Shown in pieces: positions 8,285 to 15,688 of a stretch of 64,000 bases of DNA. The notes below the pieces were generated by a model. It did no database searches, was not told where the DNA came from, and worked only from the letters and a program-made list of their open reading frames with translations. The stretch is from Janibacter sp. HTCC2649 (GTDB lineage Bacteria; Actinomycetota; Actinomycetes; Actinomycetales; Dermatophilaceae), in contig NZ_CH672413.1 of NCBI RefSeq assembly GCF_000152705.1, forward strand, positions 3,999,046-4,063,045. The letters are read 5' to 3'. How positions within the stretch are numbered: the stretch's first letter is position 1; each line of letters begins with the position of its first letter. The position numbers and the translations under genes were made by a program.

Positions 8285-9279
8285 CGAAAGCAGCCGTGTT
8301 CGGCACCGGTAGCTGGGGAACCGCCTTTGCGGCCGTCCTCGCCGATGCTGGCACTGACGTGACGATGTGGGGCCGACGGGGCGAGGTGGTCGACGCCATC
8401 AACGCGGGCTGCAACGACGAGTACCTCCCCGAGCTGCCCCTGCCGCAACGGATCTCGGCGTCGATCGACCCCGAAGAGGCAGCGTCCGGAGCCGACATCG
8501 TGGTCCTGGCCGTCCCGTCACAGACCTTGCGAGCCAACCTGGGTTCCTGGGGCTCCGCGCTGCCCAGCAGCGCTGCCGTGGTCTCCCTGATGAAGGGCGT
8601 CGAGCTCGGCACGACCCAGCGCATGAGCGAGGTCATCGCCGACGCAGGTGGCGTCGACATCGGTCGCATCGTCGTCGTCTCCGGCCCCAACCTCGCCCGC
8701 GAGATCGCCGTGAAGCAGCCGGCCGCCAGTGTGGTCGCTGCGGCCGACGAGCAGGTGGCCCAGCGGGTCGCGGACGCGTGCGCCGCGGCATACTTCCGTC
8801 CCTACACCGGCACGGACGTCGTCGGGACCGAGATCGCCGGGGCGACCAAGAACGTCATCGCGCTCGCCGTCGGCATGGCCGAGGGCCTCGGGATGGGTGA
8901 CAACTCCAAGTCGTCGATCATCACGCGCGGACTGGCCGAGACCACGCGTCTGGGGCTGGCCCTGGGTGGTGACTCGCGCACGTTCGCCGGTCTTGCTGGC
9001 GTGGGCGACCTCATCGCGACGTGCATGTCGCCGTTGTCGCGCAACCACAGCTTCGGCGTGCGCCTCGGGCAGGGCATGACGGTGGACGAGGTCATCGCCG
9101 TGACGAACCAGACCGCCGAGGGCGTGAAGTCGTGCACGTCCATCCTCGACCTGGCCCGTCATCATGGTGTCGACGTGCCGATCATCGAGCAGGTCAACGC
9201 GATGATCACCGAGGGCAGGTCGGCCCAGGAGGTCGTCGAGGCGCTGCTCTCGCGCCCCCGCAAGGCCGAGACCGGCTAG
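8281..9279 (+). CDS. gpsA: Glycerol-3-phosphate dehydrogenase [NAD(P)+]
   Basis: A 332-residue cytoplasmic enzyme reducing dihydroxyacetone phosphate to sn-glycerol-3-phosphate for phospholipids. The N-terminal nucleotide motif is FGTGSWGTAFA (residues 7-17); SGPNLAREI and the catalytic-domain block EIAGATKNVIALAVG are typical; RNHSFGVRLG follows. GTG 8281 overlaps the acyltransferase stop; the frame stays open a few codons further upstream inside that gene. The 3' end overlaps the convergent PLP-enzyme gene by four bases (9276-9279), so no separate terminator exists between them. Confidence 0.96.
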   Translation: MTKAAVFGTGSWGTAFAAVLADAGTDVTMWGRRGEVVDAINAGCNDEYLPELPLPQRISASIDPEEAASGADIVVLAVPSQTLRANLGSWGSALPSSAAVVSLMKGVELGTTQRMSEVIADAGGVDIGRIVVVSGPNLAREIAVKQPAASVVAAADEQVAQRVADACAAAYFRPYTGTDVVGTEIAGATKNVIALAVGMAEGLGMGDNSKSSIITRGLAETTRLGLALGGDSRTFAGLAGVGDLIATCMSPLSRNHSFGVRLGQGMTVDEVIAVTNQTAEGVKSCTSILDLARHHGVDVPIIEQVNAMITEGRSAQEVVEALLSRPRKAETG

Positions 9280-10352
9280 ATCGCGCCCAGCGCGGCGTCG
9301 AGGTCGCGCCAGAGGTCCTCGACGTCCTCGATGCCGACCGAGAGCCGCAACAGGTTCTCGGGCACGACCTCGGGCTCACCGGGCTGACGTCGGCGGCGCT
9401 CGAGCTGACTCTCGACGCCACCGAGGCTCGTCGAGTGGACCCACAGCTGCGTTGAGGCGGCCACGCGTTCGGCGGCGTCCGCATCGCCCGCGACGTCGAT
9501 GGAGACCATCGCCCCGAACCCGGGGTAGCGCACCCTCTCGACCCCGGCGTGCTCGGCGAGACGGGTCGCGAGCACTGCGGCGTTGGCGCAGGCGCGCTCG
9601 AGCCGCACCGACAGGGTGCGCAGGCCGCGCAGTGCCAGCCACGTCTCCATCGGCCCGGCGATGGCTCCCTGGAGCTGCCGGTGGCGGCGCAGGCGTCCGC
9701 ACAGGGCCTGGCCCACCTCGGTGCCCGCCGTCACGGTGGCGCCGAGCAGGAGGTCGCTGTGGCCGGACAGGTACTTCGTCGCGGAGTGCACGACGACGTC
9801 GGCGCCAAGGGCGAGCGGTTGCTGCAGCAACGGGGTGGCGAACGTGTTGTCGACGACGACGAGGACATCGCGGTCCCGGGCGGCCTGGGCCAGTGCCTCC
9901 ACATCCGCGACGTCGAGCAACGGGTTGGTCGGGGACTCGATCCAGAGCATCGCGGCGCCGTCGAGCGCCGCCACCACGGTTGCCGTATCGGTGATGTCGA
10001 CGGCGGCGACTTCCACCTCGCCGGCTTCGGCCCGGTCAGTGAGGGTCACGAGGGTGCCGTTGTAGGCCGCAGTCGGCACCACGACCCTCCCACCGTGCGG
10101 CACGAGTGAGAGAGCTGCGGCCACGGCGGCCATTCCTGACGCGAAGACGAGGGCCTCCCCGCCCTCGAGCGAGCCGAGAGCCTCCTCGAAGGCCGTCCAC
10201 GTCGGGTTGCCCGAGCGGGCATAGTTGACCGCCCCGTCCGCGTGGTAGGTCGAGGTGAAGGTCAGCGGCGCGCCGACCTGTTCGCCGGGCTCGCGCGCGA
10301 CGCGCCCCAGTGAGACGACGCGGGTGGCAGGGCTCAACTCTTCGGGATCCAC
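9276..10352 (-). CDS. metB: Cystathionine gamma-synthase / trans-sulfuration PLP enzyme
   Basis: A 358-residue Cys/Met-metabolism PLP-dependent enzyme. The Schiff-base lysine is Lys193 in HSATKYLSGHSD; YARSGNPT supplies the phosphate-binding tyrosine and arginine; SLGGVES near the C terminus is typical of gamma-synthases and gamma-lyases. The chain is slightly short of the usual 380 residues. I chose GTG 10352 because TACGCT lies seven bases upstream (leaderless pattern) and the frame further upstream is antisense to ddl. The product could be cystathionine gamma-synthase, gamma-lyase or an O-acyl-homoserine sulfhydrylase; family certain, substrate not. Confidence 0.82.
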   Translation of the reverse strand: MDPEELSPATRVVSLGRVAREPGEQVGAPLTFTSTYHADGAVNYARSGNPTWTAFEEALGSLEGGEALVFASGMAAVAAALSLVPHGGRVVVPTAAYNGTLVTLTDRAEAGEVEVAAVDITDTATVVAALDGAAMLWIESPTNPLLDVADVEALAQAARDRDVLVVVDNTFATPLLQQPLALGADVVVHSATKYLSGHSDLLLGATVTAGTEVGQALCGRLRRHRQLQGAIAGPMETWLALRGLRTLSVRLERACANAAVLATRLAEHAGVERVRYPGFGAMVSIDVAGDADAAERVAASTQLWVHSTSLGGVESQLERRRRQPGEPEVVPENLLRLSVGIEDVEDLWRDLDAALGAI

Positions 10353-10403
10353 GCAGGCGAGCGTATGCCGTGTGCCCACCGCTGCGGGATAGGGTCCAAG
10401 GCG

Positions 10404-11552
10404 ATGAACTCCGATCTCACGCCGACAGCTGCCCCCACCGACGCGCCGCGCCGCCTGCGCGTCGCTCTCGTCTTCGGAGGCCGCTCCTCCGAGCACGCCG
10501 TCTCGTGCGCCACGGCCGCGAGCGTCATGTCGGCGCTCGACCCGGAGCGCTACGACGTCATCCCCATCGGCATCGCCAAGGACGGCAGCTGGGTGCTCGC
10601 CCCCAACGACCCGGAACCGCTGCGCCTCGCGCCCGGTCACATCCCCGAGGTCGATGCGTCCGGCCCGAGCGTCCTCGTGCCCACCAGCGCGACCGCGCGG
10701 CACCTCATCGTCCACGAGCCGGGTGCGGCGCCGCGCGAGCTCAATGAGGTCGACGTCGTCTTCCCGTTGCTCCACGGCCCCTTCGGTGAGGACGGCACCA
10801 TCCAAGGGATGCTCGACCTCGCCGACGTGCGATATGTCGGCTCCGGCGTCACGGCGTCCGCGGTGATGATGGACAAGCACATGATGAAGGTCGTCTTTGC
10901 GGCCGCCGGACTGCCCGTGGGTCCGTACACCGTCATCACCGACCGAGAGTGGCTGCGCGATCCCGAGGCGGCTCTCGACGCTGTCGGGGCCCTGGAGTTC
11001 CCTGTCTTCGTCAAGCCCGCCCGCGCCGGCTCGAGCATGGGCATCAGCAAGGTGGACTCACCCGACGGACTGCGCGCTGCAGTCGAGGCCGCCCGCGAGC
11101 ACGACCCCAAGGTCATCGTCGAGCAGGGCATCGTCGGGCGCGAGATCGAGTGCGGTGTCCTCGACGGCCACGGCACCGACGCGCCGCGCACCAGTCCCCT
11201 CGGCGAGTGCATCGTCGTCAAGGGTCACGCGTTCTACGACTTCGAGGCGAAGTACCTCGCCGACGACGACATCCGGCTCGAGGCCCCGGCCGACGTCGCG
11301 CCGGACATCGCTGAGCAGATTGCGCAGATGGCTGTCATCGCCTTCACGGCGGCGGGGTGCGAAGGGCTCGCCCGTTGCGACTTCTTCCTCACCGACACCG
11401 GCGACCTGCTGATCAACGAGATCAACACGATGCCCGGCTTCACCCCGAGCTCGATGTATCCCCGCATGTGGGCGGCCGCCGGCCTGACCTATCCACAGCT
11501 CATCGACGAGCTCATCGCGCTCGCGATGGAGCGCCGCGTCGGCCTGCGCTGA
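10404..11552 (+). CDS. ddl: D-alanine--D-alanine ligase
   Basis: A 382-residue ATP-grasp ligase that makes D-Ala-D-Ala for peptidoglycan in the cytoplasm. VALVFGGRSSEHAVSC is the N-terminal signature; PARAGSSMGISKV and the metal-binding NEINTMPGFTPSSMYP near residue 340 are diagnostic. TAGGGT at 10390-10395 lies eight bases before ATG 10404, so the mRNA may be leaderless; an upstream in-frame ATG lies before this box. The gene is divergent from the PLP enzyme across 51 bases. A 24-bp inverted repeat follows. Confidence 0.96.
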   Translation: MNSDLTPTAAPTDAPRRLRVALVFGGRSSEHAVSCATAASVMSALDPERYDVIPIGIAKDGSWVLAPNDPEPLRLAPGHIPEVDASGPSVLVPTSATARHLIVHEPGAAPRELNEVDVVFPLLHGPFGEDGTIQGMLDLADVRYVGSGVTASAVMMDKHMMKVVFAAAGLPVGPYTVITDREWLRDPEAALDAVGALEFPVFVKPARAGSSMGISKVDSPDGLRAAVEAAREHDPKVIVEQGIVGREIECGVLDGHGTDAPRTSPLGECIVVKGHAFYDFEAKYLADDDIRLEAPADVAPDIAEQIAQMAVIAFTAAGCEGLARCDFFLTDTGDLLINEINTMPGFTPSSMYPRMWAAAGLTYPQLIDELIALAMERRVGLR

Positions 11553-11562
11553 CTGCCCTTTT

Positions 11563-11630
11563 CCCGACTTATTGCGCATTCCGACGGTGAGGAGCGCAGC
11601 GACGAGCGTCGGAATGCGCAATAAGTCGGG
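11563..11630. terminator. Very long inverted repeat between ddl and DUF3515 gene
   Basis: Two perfect 24-base arms (11563-11586 and 11607-11630), CCCGACTTATTGCGCATTCC plus GACG and its complement, flank a 20-base purine-rich loop (GTGAGGAGCGCAGCGACGAG). It starts ten bases after ddl and ends three bases before the opposite gene's stop, as expected for a two-way terminator, but it is far longer than needed. Confidence 0.8.
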
Positions 11631-11633
11631 GTT

Positions 11634-12089
11634 TCAGCTGCAGGCGAGGGAGTTCTTGGGGAGCTTCTCGGCAGCCTTGGTGAAGGCCGGGAGCAGCAGA
11701 GGCTCCGGCGCGTAGTCACTGGGGATGAGTACCTCGAGCGCCGGGTCCCGCCCGAACGTCGTGAAGCGGGTCCCGTCGCTGAGCTTCTCAGCGACCCACC
11801 CCATGCCGTCGACCTCGATGCAGTCCTCCGTCGTGGGAGCCAGGGCCGGGACGCCGCACCGCGCGATGATCGCCGGATCCCCGTATGCCGCACCGGCGCT
11901 CGCGTCCGACACGTCCCGTCGGGCGTTGCCGCCAACCTTCGCCGGCCAGACAGAGGTGACCTCACGGCATACGCCGCTCGTTGCTTGGGAAGCCGGCTCG
12001 ATCTCGACGGCTGACGAACACCCGGAGAGCACGACGACGGCGGTGGCGCCGAGCGCCACCGCCGTCGTCAAGTGCCTGCGTGATGTCAC
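11634..12089 (-). CDS. DUF3515 lipoprotein
   Basis: A 151-residue exported lipoprotein. The signal peptide has basic residues, a hydrophobic core and lipobox VLSGC near residue 24. The mature part has paired cysteines and matches what I recall of DUF3515, a family of unknown function encoded beside ddl in mycobacteria and other actinobacteria. The start GTG 12089 lies two bases after the next gene upstream, so the two are probably cotranscribed. A role near the cell wall is suggested only by the ddl neighbourhood and the lipid anchor. Confidence 0.8.
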   Translation of the reverse strand: MTSRRHLTTAVALGATAVVVLSGCSSAVEIEPASQATSGVCREVTSVWPAKVGGNARRDVSDASAGAAYGDPAIIARCGVPALAPTTEDCIEVDGMGWVAEKLSDGTRFTTFGRDPALEVLIPSDYAPEPLLLPAFTKAAEKLPKNSLACS

Positions 12090-12091
12090 GG

Positions 12092-12325
12092 TCAGACGTG
12101 AACCACCGTGCAGGTGAGGGTACGAGTGATGCCCTCGACCTCTTGGATCTTGGCGATGACGAGCTTGCCGAGCTCGTCGACCGTCTCGGCCTCGACGCGC
12201 GCGATGCAGTCATAGGGGCCGGTGACGTCCTCGGCGAGGGCCACTCCCGGGATCGCTGCGATCGCGGTCGCCACGGCTGCTGCGCGACCGACTTCGGTCT
12301 GAATCAGGATGTAGGCCTGGACCAC
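12092..12325 (-). CDS. Stand-alone Lrp/AsnC ligand-binding (RAM) domain
   Basis: A 77-residue protein consisting only of the beta-alpha-beta effector domain of Lrp/AsnC regulators, starting VQAYILIQTEVGRA, with no DNA-binding helix-turn-helix. Such orphan RAM domains may bind amino acids and assemble into oligomers. GAGGTG precedes the GTG start. It is divergent from thiL across 148 bases and sits between ddl and thiL, as in mycobacteria. Function in this setting is not known to me. Confidence 0.82.
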   Translation of the reverse strand: MVQAYILIQTEVGRAAAVATAIAAIPGVALAEDVTGPYDCIARVEAETVDELGKLVIAKIQEVEGITRTLTCTVVHV

Positions 12326-12473
12326 TGGGTGTCACCTCACTGTCAGGGAGAGGCTCTGTGCGCCGCTCCGCCTGAGTCTTTCTGAGTCTCGGTCGACCGT
12401 CGCCGAGGCGATGGTGTCTGCACGGTACCGTGCCGATGGTCCGCAAGTCTCGGGTGGTTCAGGAGGTGGCCGT

Positions 12474-13514
12474 GTGGTCGCGCACACGACGATCGGTTCG
12501 GTGAGCGAGTCCGATCTCCTCGCACGGATCATCCCGATGTTCGGGGAGAGCCCCTTTGCTGGTTCCGGAGTGCTCGTGGCACCCGGTGACGACGCCGCCG
12601 TGATCACGGCACGCGAGTCCGTCGTCGTCACCACCGACTCCATGGTTCGCGGTCGGGACTGGCGCGACGACTGGTCCAGTGGCCACGACGTCGGCCTCAA
12701 GGTCGTCGCGCAGAACGTCGCCGACGTCGCCGCGATGGGCGCGGTCGCGACCGGCCTGCTCGTGTCCGTCGCCGCCGATCCCGAGACCGAGCTCGACTGG
12801 GTCATCGACCTCACCCGCGGGATCGCCGACGCGGCCGAGGACGCGGGCTGTCCCGTCGTGGGCGGCGACCTGTCGTCTGCGCCTGCTGGGGTCGTCCTGG
12901 TGGCGGTGACGGCGTTCGGGGACCTCCAGGGGCGTATGCCGGTCCTGCGGTCGGGTGCCCGACCGGGAGACGTCGTCGCGGTCGCAGGGTCGCTCGGCTG
13001 GTCCGGAGCAGGACTGGCGCTCTACGAGGCAGGAACGCCGGACCCCATCGCGCCGGACGCCGGGGCCGGTCACCTCACGGCCAGGGAGCGCGCCACGTCG
13101 GTGCTCATGTGGTTCCACCGCTCGCCCCGACCCCCGTGGGAGTCCGGGCCCGTCGCCGCCGATGCCGGTGCGACGTCGATGATCGACCTCTCCGACGGGC
13201 TCGTGCGCGATGGCGGACGGATCGCCGTCGCCAGCGGCGTCGAGCTGGCCCTCGACGAGGCGCAGCTGCGTGAGCACTTCCTCGCCGGCCCCATCGAGCT
13301 CGCGGTCGGGGAGGACGTCGGCTGGCGTCAGGTGCTGTCCGGGGGAGAGGAGCACTCGCTCCTCGCGACCTTCCCTGCCGATGCGGTGCCGGATGACCCG
13401 CACGCGCCCTGGACGGTCATCGGGCAGGTCGTGGAGGCCGGACCGCAGGGGCCGCGGCTCACCGTCGGTGGAGCCGTGCCGAGCGTAACGGGCTGGGACC
13501 ACTTCGCCGGCTGA
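12474..13514 (+). CDS. thiL: Thiamine-monophosphate kinase
   Basis: A 346-residue enzyme that phosphorylates thiamine monophosphate to the diphosphate. Family blocks: APGDDAAVI near the N terminus, TTDSMVRGRDW, then QNVADVAAMGA, GGDLSSAPAG and MIDLSDGLVRDGGRIA. The usual GVHF of the second block is GRDW here. GTG 12474 was chosen because AGGAGG lies seven bases before it; a GTG at 12411 has no ribosome site. The rpmB gene follows on the opposite strand, with a terminator between. Confidence 0.93.
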   Translation: MVAHTTIGSVSESDLLARIIPMFGESPFAGSGVLVAPGDDAAVITARESVVVTTDSMVRGRDWRDDWSSGHDVGLKVVAQNVADVAAMGAVATGLLVSVAADPETELDWVIDLTRGIADAAEDAGCPVVGGDLSSAPAGVVLVAVTAFGDLQGRMPVLRSGARPGDVVAVAGSLGWSGAGLALYEAGTPDPIAPDAGAGHLTARERATSVLMWFHRSPRPPWESGPVAADAGATSMIDLSDGLVRDGGRIAVASGVELALDEAQLREHFLAGPIELAVGEDVGWRQVLSGGEEHSLLATFPADAVPDDPHAPWTVIGQVVEAGPQGPRLTVGGAVPSVTGWDHFAG

Positions 13515-13557
13515 CCGGCATACCCCGATGTCTTCTTCCCCGGTCACGCTGGGCATG

Positions 13558-13593
13558 CGAAAGGGCGCCGTCCGAATGGAGGGCGCCCTTTCG
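13558..13593. terminator. Bidirectional terminator thiL/rpmB
   Basis: A perfect 12-bp inverted repeat, CGAAAGGGCGCC (13558-13569) and GGCGCCCTTTCG (13582-13593), in the short gap between two convergent genes. Confidence 0.8.
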
Positions 13594-13609
13594 GGATACA
13601 GCTAAGGGG

Positions 13610-13804
13610 TCAGCGCTTGACCTTGCCGGCCTTGAGGCAGGAAGTGCACACGTTGAGCCGCTTCGGGGTCACACCCTTGTCACCGACGAGGGCCTTCACG
13701 CGCTGGATGTTGGGGTTCCAGCGACGCTTGGTGCGGCGGTGCGAGTGCGAAATGCTGTGGCCGAAGCCGGGTCCCTTGCCGCAGACATCGCAGTTGGCAG
13801 CCAC
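13610..13804 (-). CDS. rpmB: Large-subunit ribosomal protein L28
   Basis: A 64-residue basic ribosomal protein. It has two Cys pairs, CDVC at residues 5-8 and CTSC near the end, so it is the zinc-ribbon (C+) type. HRRTKRRWNPNIQRVK is characteristic. AAGGAG precedes the GTG start. It is transcribed away from the DhaL-domain gene and converges with thiL. Zinc-containing and zinc-free L28 often coexist as a zinc-regulated pair; no second copy is in this window. Confidence 0.97.
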   Translation of the reverse strand: MAANCDVCGKGPGFGHSISHSHRRTKRRWNPNIQRVKALVGDKGVTPKRLNVCTSCLKAGKVKR

Positions 13805-13971
13805 GGTGGATCTCCTTGAGTCGTGTCATACGAAACGGCTGGAATGCCAGCCGCCTCAGGTCAGTGGATTCCGGTGCCCGCCCCATATGGGGCTCACGCG
13901 GAACCGTCAAAGCGTAGCCGAGTTCGGGTGTGGCTCCAAAACGAGCCGGGCACGCCCGATAGCCTGCCACC

Positions 13972-15684
13972 GTGCCTGCCGTTCTCGATGCCGATGGAGC
14001 CCGCCTCTGGGCAGCTCTCACCCGAGCCGCGTTCGCGCTGCGCCGCACGGAGATCGACGCGCTCAACGTCTTCCCGGTTCCCGACGGTGACACCGGCACC
14101 AACCTCTATCTCACGATGGACACCGCGATCAACGAGCTCAACCGCCTCCACGGCGCGCAGGGCACGATCGGTACGGCCACCCTCGTCGACGAGGCCCGCG
14201 ACCTCGCCCGCGCCATGCTCATGTCGGCGCGCGGCAACTCCGGGGTCATCGTCAGTCAGCTCGTCGCCGGCATCAGCCACGTCATCGTCGAGGAGGAACT
14301 TGACGAGGTCGACGGGGCCGCCCTGGCCCGGGCTGTCACGCGCGGCGCCGAGCTGGCCCGTGCCAGCGTCGCCCATCCTCAGGAGGGCACGATCCTCAGC
14401 GTCGCGGACGCGATCGCCGAGGCCGCTCGCGCCAGTGCCGACGGGGGCGGGGACGCCGCCGAGGTCGCCGGATCGGCCGTCGCCGCTGCCGAGACCGCTC
14501 TGGCCCGCACGCCCGAACAGCTGCCGGCGCTCGCTCAGGCCGGCGTCGTTGACGCCGGTGGGGCCGGCTGCCTGCTCATGATCGAGGCGCTGCACCGCGC
14601 GCTGACCGGCGACTGGACCAGCGAGTCGGGCACGTTGAACCACGCATCCGAGGACCTCGTGCCGCGGGCGTCCTGGCACGCGGAGGCGTCCGCCGACGGC
14701 TCCCAGCCCGCGGGTGGTGGCGGCGTTCCGCGCTCCCCGGACGGCCATGACCCTCTCGACACTCCCGCCGCCGGGCTCGACGGCCCGGCCTTCGAGGTGA
14801 TGTTCCTGCTCGATGACAGTGACGTCGGCCGGGTCGCGATGATGCGGACCGCGCTCGACGGCCTGGGCGACTCGCTCCTCGTCGTCGGGGGACCGGACCT
14901 CTGGAACGTCCACGTTCACGTCGACGACGTCGGTGCCGCCGTCGAGGCCGGCATCCTGGCCGGTCGCCCGCACCGCATCAAGGTCACGCACTTCGCCACG
15001 CAGATCTCGGCCCGGGAGCCGCAGCAGTTCGCCGTCGTGGCGTGCGCCGCAGGGCCGGGCATGGCCTCGATCCTCACGCAGGCCGGGGCGACCGTCGTGT
15101 CGAGCGCTCCCGGAGCGAGGGCCTCGGCGGGGCAGCTCCTCGACGCCATCCGCCGCACGGGCGCGGCCTCGGTCGTCGTGCTGCCCAACGACAAGGACAC
15201 GCTCATGGCCGCCGAGGTGGCCTGCCGGGCAGCAACCGACGACGGCATCGACACCGCGATCATCCCGGCGCGCACCGCCGTCCAGGGCCTCGCGGCCCTG
15301 GCCGTCGTCGACTTCGACAAGGGCCTGCGCGAGAACGCCATCGGCATGACCGGAGCAGCGGTGGCGACTCGTCACGGCGCCGTGTCGATCGCGTCGCGTG
15401 AGGTGCTCACCTGGGCCGGTTCGGTGTCCGTCGGCGACATCCTCGGCATCGTGAGCGGCGACGTGGCCCTCATCGGCGACGACCTCACGGCCACAGCCGT
15501 CGAGGTTCTGGATCGCCTGTTGTCCGGTGGCGGCGAGCTCGTCACCCTCGTCTCCGGCGCCGACGCCGACCCGGCCTTCATCGATGCCGTCGAGGAGAGC
15601 CTGGGCAAGAACCATGCCGAGGTCGAGGTCGTCCGCATCGACGGTGGCCAGCAGGTCTACCCGCTCCTCGTGGGGGTGGAGTAG
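13972..15684 (+). CDS. DhaL-domain kinase, FakA-like
   Basis: A 570-residue two-part protein. Residues 1-210 form a DhaL (DAK2) ATP-binding domain with LNVFPVPDGDTGTNLYLTM, the metal-binding aspartate block, and MSARGNSGVI. The remainder is the C-terminal domain found in YloV/FakA, the ATP-using subunit of fatty acid kinase that works with DegV-like FakB proteins. TAGCCT at 13960-13965 precedes the GTG by six bases, a leaderless pattern. A homologous gene (split in M. tuberculosis) precedes recG there as well. No fakB is in the window, so fatty-acid kinase activity is an inference. Confidence 0.8.
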   Translation: MPAVLDADGARLWAALTRAAFALRRTEIDALNVFPVPDGDTGTNLYLTMDTAINELNRLHGAQGTIGTATLVDEARDLARAMLMSARGNSGVIVSQLVAGISHVIVEEELDEVDGAALARAVTRGAELARASVAHPQEGTILSVADAIAEAARASADGGGDAAEVAGSAVAAAETALARTPEQLPALAQAGVVDAGGAGCLLMIEALHRALTGDWTSESGTLNHASEDLVPRASWHAEASADGSQPAGGGGVPRSPDGHDPLDTPAAGLDGPAFEVMFLLDDSDVGRVAMMRTALDGLGDSLLVVGGPDLWNVHVHVDDVGAAVEAGILAGRPHRIKVTHFATQISAREPQQFAVVACAAGPGMASILTQAGATVVSSAPGARASAGQLLDAIRRTGAASVVVLPNDKDTLMAAEVACRAATDDGIDTAIIPARTAVQGLAALAVVDFDKGLRENAIGMTGAAVATRHGAVSIASREVLTWAGSVSVGDILGIVSGDVALIGDDLTATAVEVLDRLLSGGGELVTLVSGADADPAFIDAVEESLGKNHAEVEVVRIDGGQQVYPLLVGVE

Positions 15685-15688
15685 CCCG

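Noticed and set aside
9100-10352. Longer start for the PLP enzyme extending across ddl
   Set aside because: The upstream open frame is antisense to ddl and lacks family similarity; GTG 10352 with TACGCT seven bases before it is a better start.
12459-13556. 365-codon antisense frame over thiL
   Set aside because: Composition mirrors the thiL codons and no domain can be recognised; thiL itself is clear.
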